Of a DNA stretch of 64,000 nt, positions 1 through 7,867 are shown in pieces. The notes beneath the pieces are model-generated. The model had not been told where the DNA came from, did not search any database, and worked only from the letters and a program-made list of their open reading frames with translations. Position 1 is the first letter of the stretch. Each line of letters begins with the position of its first letter. The position numbers were made by a program, and so were the translations under genes. Source of the stretch: Flagellimonas meridianipacifica (GTDB taxonomy: Bacteria > Bacteroidota > Bacteroidia > Flavobacteriales > Flavobacteriaceae); the NCBI RefSeq assembly GCF_003001695.1, contig NZ_PVYX01000001.1, positions 1-64,000 of the forward strand, written 5' to 3'.

Positions 1-86
1 CTTTCCTGTTCTCAAAGCAAAAAAAACGCCCCGAAAGGACCCCTTTTTCGCCCCACCAAAACAATACCTTTACCGTTTTAGCGGGT

Positions 87-119
87 GCAAATATAAGCAG
101 CTTATTTTTTCTCCGCAAA
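87..119 (-). promoter_or_regulatory. Bacteroidota-type promoter reading out of the left edge
   Basis: Read on the minus strand, this stretch has TTTG (116-119), then 20 bases, then TATATTTG (88-95). This matches the Bacteroidota primary sigma pattern of TTTG at -33 and TAnnTTTG at -7 with 19-21 bp spacing. It points left, so it probably drives a minus-strand gene whose start lies in the first bases or beyond the window. The 1-207 stretch otherwise holds only AT-rich sequence with no supported gene. Confidence 0.55.
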
Positions 120-207
120 TGCTTTTCAACTATTTTTTTTCAAAAAAATCTAAAAAACTCACAAAGTGCTGTTTTTCAGATATCATCACAAAATAGATTT
201 TGAAAGT

Positions 208-2211
208 TTAGGAAAAGAAATTCCAAACTAATCCAAATCGTATAACAAAATCCCTATACGGATAATTAGGAGCAGAATAAAAGATAGGTTCTGAAAAGGA
301 AGAATTGAAATGTTCCAACTTAAAATAAATTCTTGTTTGCTTCACCCTCGCATTTATGAAGAAATCCAGGAGCGGAAAACCTCCAAACTCTTCTTCATTT
401 TGAATATAGAACTCCCCCAATAGAGGATGATAAGCATTCATATTATATGAAGTAAAGTATTTGAAAGTAACCCCCGTCTGCAAATACATTGCTTTTTTAA
501 ACACATCAGAAGAAAAGTATAGTGAATTACGCGTGATTAACTCTGGAACATTCAGCACTTGTTGATTTTGGGTTACATCTTGAAACAAAACAGTGTTGGC
601 CAACGCCCATTTTCTCCATTTGAACTCTTTAAAATACTTTATACGAAGATGGTTCACAGTTTCACTTTCTTGGAAGGGTCGAACAAAAGCCGTCTCGGCC
701 AAACCTGCAGCCCTTTGTTCATCTGTGATAGTGGAAGCAAAGAAACTGTAGTTATCAATTGCACTATATTCGGCTTCAAGAAGACCCCATTTGTTAGAAT
801 CCAAATTAAAAGTTATGGCTTGATTCTGCTGTTTTTCGAAAAGAGAATCATTTTGCCAGTTGAAATTCTGATAATCACTTTGATACAACAAATAATTAAA
901 GTTAGGTAATCGAGAAGCTAAATGTACTCCTCCCGAAACTGTGGTATTTTCATTAATCTGGTAAATCGAGGAAAAATTAAAAGCATTTCCGGTAAGTTCT
1001 CCCGAAACGGTATAATTTACATCACCCTTTAATACAAGATTACCAAACTGGTTAAAATAAGTACCCCCAACAGAAATTTCCTCTCCCTCTATTTGGTTTT
1101 GGATTGTCTGGGTATCTGTTATAAGAATACTATTAAAGAAATAGTTGTAGTTATACAAACTGGCATTTCCGGTAATTCTTCCCAAAGTACTATTCGAGAA
1201 CTCGGCAGATACTCTATTGAACATTGTTTTCAATCGGGCTTTGTCTTCTATCGGAGTTAAAAAAACATCTTCCCCAAAAGCATTTTCTTGGGCGGTCTGA
1301 ACAAATTCGTAAAACTTGGTTTCATAATTGAATTCATGACCTATTCTTACCTGACTCTTCCTTTTTTTTATGGAGTCTTGCTCTCCTCCAAACAGTAAGA
1401 ATTGGTGATCAAAATAATATCGTTTGCCCAGGATACGGTTATTGGCATTGGTGAACAAAACATCAATTCGCACCCTATCGGTAAAATCACCTTCTGGGTC
1501 ATTCTCAAACTGTTCCCGATTTGCAATCCCACCATTTTCTTCCGAATCTAAATCTTGGGCAGCAATGTGCCCCCTAATCCTATAGCGGTCATTCTCCGTT
1601 CTATAATTAAAAGTGGTTTTAAAATTACCTGACTGGGCTTGATTAAACTGGTATTTGCCCAATGATCGAAAACCTTTAAATCCAACAGAAAGATTAAGTC
1701 TTTTATTAACATTAAAAGCAAGCAATGCATCTAATAATTGACCTTGTTCCAATGTAGTTTTAAACATTAAATCCGAAACTGGTGTTGCTACATCATAGTA
1801 GTTTATTTCTTCTGTTTCTTGGTAATTAAAATTTCTCCCAAGAGCTCCCAATCTAGGATAATAATGACGATCGGAAAATTGGACACCCAAAGTGTTGTAA
1901 GGTTGACCAATATTTGCAAAGGGTATAAGTTCAAAATCATCCCTTCTGAGAAAGTTGTACTTGTATTCCTTTTGGATGGTCAAACTGGTATCCAAAAAAG
2001 TGGTGTCCCTTGAATAAGAGATAATTTTATAGTCTTTTATGGCAGTTGTCCCTTCTTTTTTTTGAGACAATGAATCCATTCCCTTTGATTTTAATGGCAG
2101 TTTGTTACGTGTAGAATCTCGGGGAACGGGAGGTGGGGAAATTGAATCTTGCTGTGCATTTGCAAAAGTAGCATTCAACAACAGAAAAAGAACCGAAATA
2201 AAATGTCTCAT
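208..2211 (-). CDS. Putative porin, outer-membrane beta-barrel protein
   Basis: The 667-residue protein starts with a signal peptide ending near residue 20 (..FANAQ), followed by a Pro/Ser-rich linker of about 50 residues. The rest is alternating aromatic and polar strands with many Asn, Tyr and Phe residues, and it ends in Phe-Ser (VWNFFS), typical of an outer-membrane barrel. Length and texture fit the Bacteroidota 'putative porin' family. The transported solute is unknown. The gene is monocistronic as far as visible, with a -7-like TACCTTTG 18 bp upstream of the ATG. No plug domain or TonB box is seen, so it is not a TonB-dependent receptor. Confidence 0.75.
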   Translation of the reverse strand: MRHFISVLFLLLNATFANAQQDSISPPPVPRDSTRNKLPLKSKGMDSLSQKKEGTTAIKDYKIISYSRDTTFLDTSLTIQKEYKYNFLRRDDFELIPFANIGQPYNTLGVQFSDRHYYPRLGALGRNFNYQETEEINYYDVATPVSDLMFKTTLEQGQLLDALLAFNVNKRLNLSVGFKGFRSLGKYQFNQAQSGNFKTTFNYRTENDRYRIRGHIAAQDLDSEENGGIANREQFENDPEGDFTDRVRIDVLFTNANNRILGKRYYFDHQFLLFGGEQDSIKKRKSQVRIGHEFNYETKFYEFVQTAQENAFGEDVFLTPIEDKARLKTMFNRVSAEFSNSTLGRITGNASLYNYNYFFNSILITDTQTIQNQIEGEEISVGGTYFNQFGNLVLKGDVNYTVSGELTGNAFNFSSIYQINENTTVSGGVHLASRLPNFNYLLYQSDYQNFNWQNDSLFEKQQNQAITFNLDSNKWGLLEAEYSAIDNYSFFASTITDEQRAAGLAETAFVRPFQESETVNHLRIKYFKEFKWRKWALANTVLFQDVTQNQQVLNVPELITRNSLYFSSDVFKKAMYLQTGVTFKYFTSYNMNAYHPLLGEFYIQNEEEFGGFPLLDFFINARVKQTRIYFKLEHFNSSFSEPIFYSAPNYPYRDFVIRFGLVWNFFS

Positions 2212-2228
2212 GTACTGGTATTGACAGG

Positions 2229-2236
2229 CAAAGGTA
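2229..2236 (-). promoter_or_regulatory. -7 element of the porin promoter
   Basis: On the minus strand the bases read TACCTTTG, a full match to TAnnTTTG, ending 18 bp before the porin ATG at 2211. I see no convincing -33 TTTG 19-21 bp further upstream, so the call rests on the -7 element and its position. Confidence 0.4.
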
Positions 2237-2493
2237 TGCGTTTTGTTGTTATGGGAATGTGAAAGTTTTCAGTCATTCTAACTTAAGGAGTTCATAGGTC
2301 AATAGATAAATTAAATCCACTGGAAAAAGCTGAGTCAAAATAGGAAATTCCAATACGATTTTTCAAAATACCATAAAAGTTTAAGATTTAGGTAGATGCA
2401 AAAGAATATCCATGTTTTAACCAATTAATCACTGATTCACCTAAAATACCCATGGAAGAGGTTTTGTAACCAATCTTAAAATAATTTCCCAAA

Positions 2494-2526
2494 ATAAAAA
2501 AGCGCTTAAAATAATTTTAAGCGCTT
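2494..2526 (-). terminator. Rho-independent terminator of the SusC/SusD unit
   Basis: A perfect 12-bp inverted repeat (AAGCGCTTAAAA, loop TAA, TTTTAAGCGCTT) lies about 30 bp after the SusD stop. Read on the minus strand it is followed by a run of six T. Confidence 0.8.
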
Positions 2527-2556
2527 CTGTTTGGTATAAAATTATGCTACTCTAAA

Positions 2557-3969
2557 CTAGTAGCCAGGATTTTGCTGTGCATTAGGATTACCATTCAGTT
2601 CATCATCTGGAATTGGTAAAATAACAAAATTAGCACCGGGGGCAGTAACCGCGCCACCTCCAGGTTTCAAATTCTGGTTGTTACGCAACAAATCCATTCT
2701 TCGTGCACCTTCAAAAGCTAATTCCTTTCTTCTTTCCAAAAGAATATCATCAAGGGTAACAGAACCTAAAGCAGGTAATCCTGCTCTTGCTCTAATAGCA
2801 TTTACATCTTCCAATGGAGTGGCACCGATTGTCGTTCCACCTCTCAAATTAGCTTCTGCTCTATTTAAGTGAATCTCACCCATACGTATTACGTTGGGAT
2901 CGGATTCATTAGTAGCTCCGTTAGGATACTTGTTGGTAAACAATCCGGGATTATTCCCTGCATCAACATCGCTAAATGTCAAAACCGTAAACCTCAAGTC
3001 CGTTGGTTCTGCCTCAAAGGCGTCAATCAAATCTTGGGCAATCGGCAAATCGCCCCTACCATTGTTTGATGTAGGATTATAAAATGTATCAAAGTCAGAA
3101 CCAATTGCTGGATCATCCGGTTGGTTGATTACCTGGAACAAGTGTTCTGATGAGGTATTATTGTAGAAGCTGAAGTCAGAAGCCAAACTAAAACCAGTAG
3201 TATTGACAACGTCGTTCGCCATATTGGCTGCAGCGGCCCACTGCTCTCTGTACAAGTAAAGTCTAGATAACAATCCTCTCGCCGCTGTGCTACTAGCCCT
3301 GATACCATTAGAAGCGGGCAAATTGTTCATGGCGAACAGCAAATCAGCCTCAATAAACGCATGCGTCTCATTGACCGTAGATCTTGGCTGTTGGAAAGGC
3401 TCTACATCCCCTTCAAAAAACTCGGTTACTATAGGCATACCCAAGGTATTTCCATTATCTACTTGGAAGGGCTGGGCAAAATTATTTACTCCAACGAGGT
3501 ACGCCAAGGCTCTACAAAAACGAGCTTCAGCGATAAACTGAATTGCCAAAGCATCGAAGTTCGCTGGTGCACCTTGTACATCGTCAGCATTAATATTTTC
3601 CAGATTTACAATAATGTTGTTTGCATCCCGGGTAACATCAAAAACATCAAACCAGATATTATCAATTGTTCCATTCGTGGCATCAGCATCAAAATCACGA
3701 ATATCCTGAAGCGTAGTAAAACTACCTACGAAATCCACATTATCGGAAGTAAAATCTGCTATAAAATCTGGAGTACCAATCAAGTCTCCATCCTGTAATC
3801 CATCATACACACCGATTACCGCTGCCTCGAGGTTAACGAAATTTGAAAACACGGCATCTGTGGAAAGGTTATCCTCCGGCTCAATATCTTCAACTCGACT
3901 TTCACAGCCCCATACAAGCAATGTAAGGGCAAAGAAGAATATTATTTTCTTAAAAATTTTCATCATCAC
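2557..3969 (-). CDS. SusD/RagB-family outer-membrane lipoprotein
   Basis: The 470-residue protein starts with a lipoprotein signal peptide (LLVWGC, Cys at residue 22) and has the SusD-type helical repeat layout, with a C-terminal region containing HLNRAEANLRGG and RRKELAFEGARRMDLLR, both typical of SusD/RagB. SusD proteins cap a SusC transporter at the cell surface and bind oligomeric nutrient. It follows the SusC gene by only 5 bp, so the two are co-transcribed and form one complex. No glycoside hydrolase, sulfatase, SusR-type or ECF sigma/anti-sigma gene is adjacent, so the ligand (glycan, peptide or other) cannot be named. At 470 residues it is somewhat short for the family. Confidence 0.93.
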   Translation of the reverse strand: MMMKIFKKIIFFFALTLLVWGCESRVEDIEPEDNLSTDAVFSNFVNLEAAVIGVYDGLQDGDLIGTPDFIADFTSDNVDFVGSFTTLQDIRDFDADATNGTIDNIWFDVFDVTRDANNIIVNLENINADDVQGAPANFDALAIQFIAEARFCRALAYLVGVNNFAQPFQVDNGNTLGMPIVTEFFEGDVEPFQQPRSTVNETHAFIEADLLFAMNNLPASNGIRASSTAARGLLSRLYLYREQWAAAANMANDVVNTTGFSLASDFSFYNNTSSEHLFQVINQPDDPAIGSDFDTFYNPTSNNGRGDLPIAQDLIDAFEAEPTDLRFTVLTFSDVDAGNNPGLFTNKYPNGATNESDPNVIRMGEIHLNRAEANLRGGTTIGATPLEDVNAIRARAGLPALGSVTLDDILLERRKELAFEGARRMDLLRNNQNLKPGGGAVTAPGANFVILPIPDDELNGNPNAQQNPGY

Positions 3970-3974
3970 TTTTT

Positions 3975-6900
3975 TTAAAATTGTACGTTTAAACCAATCA
4001 GAAAGGTCCTGGCCTGTGGTGCCGTAAAGAATGACTGACCCAATGCCAATGGACTACCGGAGTCATTATTCTCAGGATCAATGCCATCCAAATCATCACC
4101 TTTCAGTGTCCATAAATTTGTAGCCGTACCATAAAATCTCACAGAAGAGAAGAAATCTAATCTATCCATGATAGAATTTGGTAAAGTATATCCCACAGTA
4201 AGGTTATTTAATCTTAAGTAGTCCCCACTAAACAATTGAGCAGTGGACAGTTGGTTAGCATTGTTCGCTGTTGCGCTAGCAGGACTAGGCAAAAATGCTT
4301 GGTCTCCTGGCTGCCTCCAGAAATTCAAATTCTGCCTTCTTACATTGATTGTTCCCCCGATAGCATCAAAACCATCGATGAATCGCAAACCGTCAACAAA
4401 AATATCGTTACCTACGCTATAGTTGAACGCAGCAGTCAAATCCAAGTTTTTGTAATTTATGGTATGTGTAAAACCACCTGCGAAATCAGGCAAAGCTTTA
4501 CCAACATCAACCCTATCCGTGTTTAGGTTGGGTGTGGTGGTAACATTACCGTCAATATCCAACCACTCAAAATCACCAGTCTGTGCATTAACACCGACAG
4601 CACGTACCAAGAAGAAATTACTCAATGGAGAACCTTCACGCAATCGTGAAACACCACCACCACCAACATCGGTGAATCGACGTCCTTGGTCATCAATTTC
4701 ATTGGACTCAATAGCAATTACTTCATTATCCAAGGTATTCAAGTTGAATCGCAAATTCCAGTTAAAGTCCTTAGATCGTATGATATCTGCCGCTAACTCA
4801 AATTCCCATCCACTGTTCTCTAGCTCACCTGAGTTAAGACTTTGATCAAGGTCTCCCGTTTGTTCCGGAATGGGAACGTTAAACAATAGATCCGTAGTAT
4901 TTCTTTTAAAGTATGATACGTTGAAATCTACCCGGTTGTTAAAGAAACTTGATCGGAGACCCACGTCTATGGTTCGCGTTTCTTCAAAACCTAGATTTGG
5001 ATTTGCAGGTTGGTTAACATTTGTAGCAGCAAGACCACCGAACTGTCCTGTTCCGAAAAGCCCTAAAGGGAGGAAGTTACCTCTGTTAATACTGAGATTA
5101 TCGATTAAACGATCGTTACCCGCTGTTCCTATACTACCTCTTAATGATAAGAAATTAATCCATCCAACATTTTCCATAAACTTCTCGTTGGACAAAGTCC
5201 AACCCCCAGCTACGGACCAGAAAGTACCTGTATTGTTATCATCCCCAAGTCTAGAAGACCTATCAAATCTACCGGACAATTCCAAAAGATATTTATCATC
5301 GTAATCGTAAGAGATTCGGCTTAAGTAACCGGTAATAACACTACCTGTTCGTGTAGGCGTGCCACCCACAGTGGTGGACACGGTTTGGGTGGTTGCTGAA
5401 CCTACGTTGGTCAAACCATCCGAAAGGAAACCAACCCCATCTACCTGGGTCTGTCTCCTTCTTCTGTCTTCAAATTCCTGAAGTAACAGACCGCTCACAC
5501 TATGCTTACCAAATTTGTTAGTATAGTTTAAAGAGTTGGTTACCCTATAAAGGTCATCCGTAACCGCCCTAAAATTAGCATCACCACCCGCAAAGGTTAT
5601 ATCGGCTCTTCTAAGGCGAACACCAATGGTTTGTCTGTCTACACCAAACTCCGATTTAAACTTAAGGTTTGGCGTTAAGCTTATTTCCCCAAAAATGCTA
5701 CCAATGATTCGGGTATTGTCCGTTTCATTTGTATTTAATCTAGCTACCGCTTCAATATTCGGAATAAAGTTGGGAGAACGCACAAAGTTCCCCTGGTCAT
5801 CCCTTGGTATAAAAGTTGGATTTGTCAGCAAGGCTGACGTAAAAGGTGCAAAGGTATTGTTCTCCGTACCAATAGTATTCAAAACCGTATTGGTGATACC
5901 TACATTAGTACCAACGCGCAACCAGTTAGTGGCTTGGGTATCCAAATTCAACCTAAAAGCCCAACGGGTCAAATCGTTACCGATAGCAAAACTTTCCTGA
6001 TCATCAAAACTACCACTAATAAAGTACGATGAATTTTCCGTACCCCCGCGTACCGAGATATCGGTATGTTGTGAAAAACCGGTTCTGCCTATTAGATCTA
6101 CAAAATCTGACCCTGGATCACCTATGGCGCCCAAGCCCAAATCTTGTGGCTGTAAACTGGTGCCATCCTGAATGTTAGCGACATCTGTTCTAAACTGGCG
6201 GTACTCATCTGCCGTTAGCACCTCAGGTAGATCAATGATGTCCGTAAACTGTACAAAGTTGTTAATGGTCACCGTAGCGTCTTGGCCTCTTTTTCCCTTC
6301 TTTGTAGTAATCAATACTACACCATTCGCACCCCTTGTACCGTATAGAGCGGTAGCACCGGCATCTTTTAAGACTGTCAGTGATTCTATGTCTCCAGGGT
6401 TAATAAAACTAAATGGGTTGGCACTACGATTATTATTAGCACCCTGTAAAAAACCATTACTGTTATCGGTAAGCACTACCCCATCAATTACGAATAGCGG
6501 CTGGCTACCCCCGTTGATGGTATTTACACCCCTAATCTGGATATTGGTAGGTGTACCTAAAAGACCAGAAGTATTTACCACGTTAACACCTGCCGCTTGA
6601 CCTCTTAATAATTGGTCAGGAGATGTCACCACTAGGTTTTCCAATGCTTCTTCGCCTACAATGGATACGTTCTGAACAATTTTATCCTTGCTCTGAGTAC
6701 CATATGCTACAACCACCACTTCTTCAAGGGCTTCAGCATCTTCTTCCATCTGTACGTTGATGGCACTGGATGCTCCCACGGTCATATTGACCGTTCTCTG
6801 GCCCAGATAACTAAAGCGCAACACCTGTCCAACGTTAGCGGAGATTGAGTAATTACCATCAAAATCGGTTTGTGTTCCAGAAGATGTTCCCACAACAACA

Positions 6901-7031
6901 ACTGAAACTCCTGGTAATGGCAAACCGTTTTGGTCGGTTACGTTACCGGAAATTGTCTTCTCTTGTCCAAAAGAGAAATTGATGCACAGCAATAGAAAGG
7001 AAGCCAGCATCAAAGTTAACTTTGATCTCAT
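3975..7031 (-). CDS. SusC/RagA-family TonB-linked outer-membrane transporter
   Basis: The 1018-residue protein has a signal peptide ending at FSFGQ (about residue 22). A carboxypeptidase-D-like regulatory domain follows at about 25-110 (ISGNVTDQNGLPLPGVSV, then DFDGNYSI). Next come the SusC signature EEVVVVAYGTQ (about 105-115), a plug domain ending in VLKDAGATALYGTRGANGVV, and a long barrel ending in LIGLNVQF. It imports a large nutrient across the outer membrane using TonB energy, with the SusD lipoprotein encoded 5 bp downstream as its lid. It is divergent from rnhB. I found no perfect TAnnTTTG element in the roughly 200-bp upstream region. Confidence 0.95.
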   Translation of the reverse strand: MRSKLTLMLASFLLLCINFSFGQEKTISGNVTDQNGLPLPGVSVVVVGTSSGTQTDFDGNYSISANVGQVLRFSYLGQRTVNMTVGASSAINVQMEEDAEALEEVVVVAYGTQSKDKIVQNVSIVGEEALENLVVTSPDQLLRGQAAGVNVVNTSGLLGTPTNIQIRGVNTINGGSQPLFVIDGVVLTDNSNGFLQGANNNRSANPFSFINPGDIESLTVLKDAGATALYGTRGANGVVLITTKKGKRGQDATVTINNFVQFTDIIDLPEVLTADEYRQFRTDVANIQDGTSLQPQDLGLGAIGDPGSDFVDLIGRTGFSQHTDISVRGGTENSSYFISGSFDDQESFAIGNDLTRWAFRLNLDTQATNWLRVGTNVGITNTVLNTIGTENNTFAPFTSALLTNPTFIPRDDQGNFVRSPNFIPNIEAVARLNTNETDNTRIIGSIFGEISLTPNLKFKSEFGVDRQTIGVRLRRADITFAGGDANFRAVTDDLYRVTNSLNYTNKFGKHSVSGLLLQEFEDRRRRQTQVDGVGFLSDGLTNVGSATTQTVSTTVGGTPTRTGSVITGYLSRISYDYDDKYLLELSGRFDRSSRLGDDNNTGTFWSVAGGWTLSNEKFMENVGWINFLSLRGSIGTAGNDRLIDNLSINRGNFLPLGLFGTGQFGGLAATNVNQPANPNLGFEETRTIDVGLRSSFFNNRVDFNVSYFKRNTTDLLFNVPIPEQTGDLDQSLNSGELENSGWEFELAADIIRSKDFNWNLRFNLNTLDNEVIAIESNEIDDQGRRFTDVGGGGVSRLREGSPLSNFFLVRAVGVNAQTGDFEWLDIDGNVTTTPNLNTDRVDVGKALPDFAGGFTHTINYKNLDLTAAFNYSVGNDIFVDGLRFIDGFDAIGGTINVRRQNLNFWRQPGDQAFLPSPASATANNANQLSTAQLFSGDYLRLNNLTVGYTLPNSIMDRLDFFSSVRFYGTATNLWTLKGDDLDGIDPENNDSGSPLALGQSFFTAPQARTFLIGLNVQF

Positions 7032-7239
7032 TTAATTGAATTTTTGAATTAGTCAGCGGCTAAAATCTTAATAAAAACTAAAAATTCCAAAAATTACTTG
7101 CCCCCAACCCCAATAAATGTTAAAAAGGCATTAATAATTATCAAATTTTGAGTTAATTCACCTTTGTCTTAAGAAATAGTAAATTCTTTAACTAAACTAT
7201 TTCGTCTTTTTGCCAATTAAATGATTACTGTTTAAAAAA

Positions 7240-7839
7240 ATGAGTTTAGTAAGGTTTGATTCTCCCGGCCATTTAGCAGGCACGGACGAAGCAGGAAGGG
7301 GCTGTTTGGCCGGCCCGGTGACGGCAGCAGCCATAATTCTAGCCCCAGATTTTGAAAATGAGGTTCTTACCGATTCCAAAAAACTATCCGAATCCAAAAG
7401 AAAAGAACTTAAACCTATATTGGAAGAAAAAGCTTTAACATATTCCGTGCAGCACGTTTTTCAAGAAGAAATTGATGTAATCAATATACTTAATGCTTCT
7501 TTTCTTGCCATGCATAAGTCACTTGATAAGCTTTCCATGCTGCCCAGTCTTATTTTGGTAGATGGCAATCGTTTCAAACCCTACCAATCCATACAACATC
7601 ATTGTATTATAAAAGGTGATGGGAAATATTTAAGTATTGCAGCCGCTTCTGTGCTGGCCAAAACCTATAGGGACGCCTATATGGAGAAGATTCATCTTGA
7701 ATTCCCAATGTACAATTGGAAGAAAAACAAAGGATACCCTACCAAAGAGCATAGAGAAGCCATTAGAAAATATGGCATTTGCAAGTATCACAGAAAAAGT
7801 TTTAGACAATTGCCTGAACAATTGATGCTCGATATCTAA
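7240..7839 (+). CDS. rnhB: Ribonuclease HII
   Basis: The 199-residue protein cleaves the RNA strand of RNA-DNA hybrids and removes misincorporated ribonucleotides. The RNase HII signature [14 protein letters not shown] is at residues 14-27, with the catalytic Asp-Glu pair in DEAGRG. The second acidic residue is in LVDGNRF, and another Asp is in [12 protein letters not shown]. Length is normal for the family. The ATG is directly preceded by an A-rich leader, as usual in this phylum. The next gene starts 28 bp after the stop, so the two may form one unit. Confidence 0.96.
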   Translation: MSLVRFDSPGHLAGTDEAGRGCLAGPVTAAAIILAPDFENEVLTDSKKLSESKRKELKPILEEKALTYSVQHVFQEEIDVINILNASFLAMHKSLDKLSMLPSLILVDGNRFKPYQSIQHHCIIKGDGKYLSIAAASVLAKTYRDAYMEKIHLEFPMYNWKKNKGYPTKEHREAIRKYGICKYHRKSFRQLPEQLMLDI

Positions 7840-7867
7840 AACCCTAAATTTGTTTCAAAATCTCAAT

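Larger units (their letters stand above)
2212..2556. other. Intergenic stretch of 345 bp between porin start and susD-like stop
   Basis: No gene is supported here. On the minus strand it holds the terminator of the SusC/SusD unit (2494-2526) and a -7-like element TACCTTTG (2229-2236) for the porin gene. The rest is AT-rich with no ORF or repeat that I can support. Confidence 0.6.

Noticed and set aside
559..909. Plus-strand ORF of 116 residues inside the porin gene
   Set aside because: It is antisense to a strong barrel-protein gene, has no signal or family motif, and reads as a shadow of the porin coding pattern.
4236..6600. Several plus-strand ORFs of about 96-144 residues inside the SusC gene
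   Set aside because: All are antisense to an intact TonB-linked transporter and lack any motif.
7850..7867. Earlier TTG start for the 813-residue lipoprotein
   Set aside because: It would add a poor extension before an otherwise clean lipoprotein signal that begins at the ATG at 7868.
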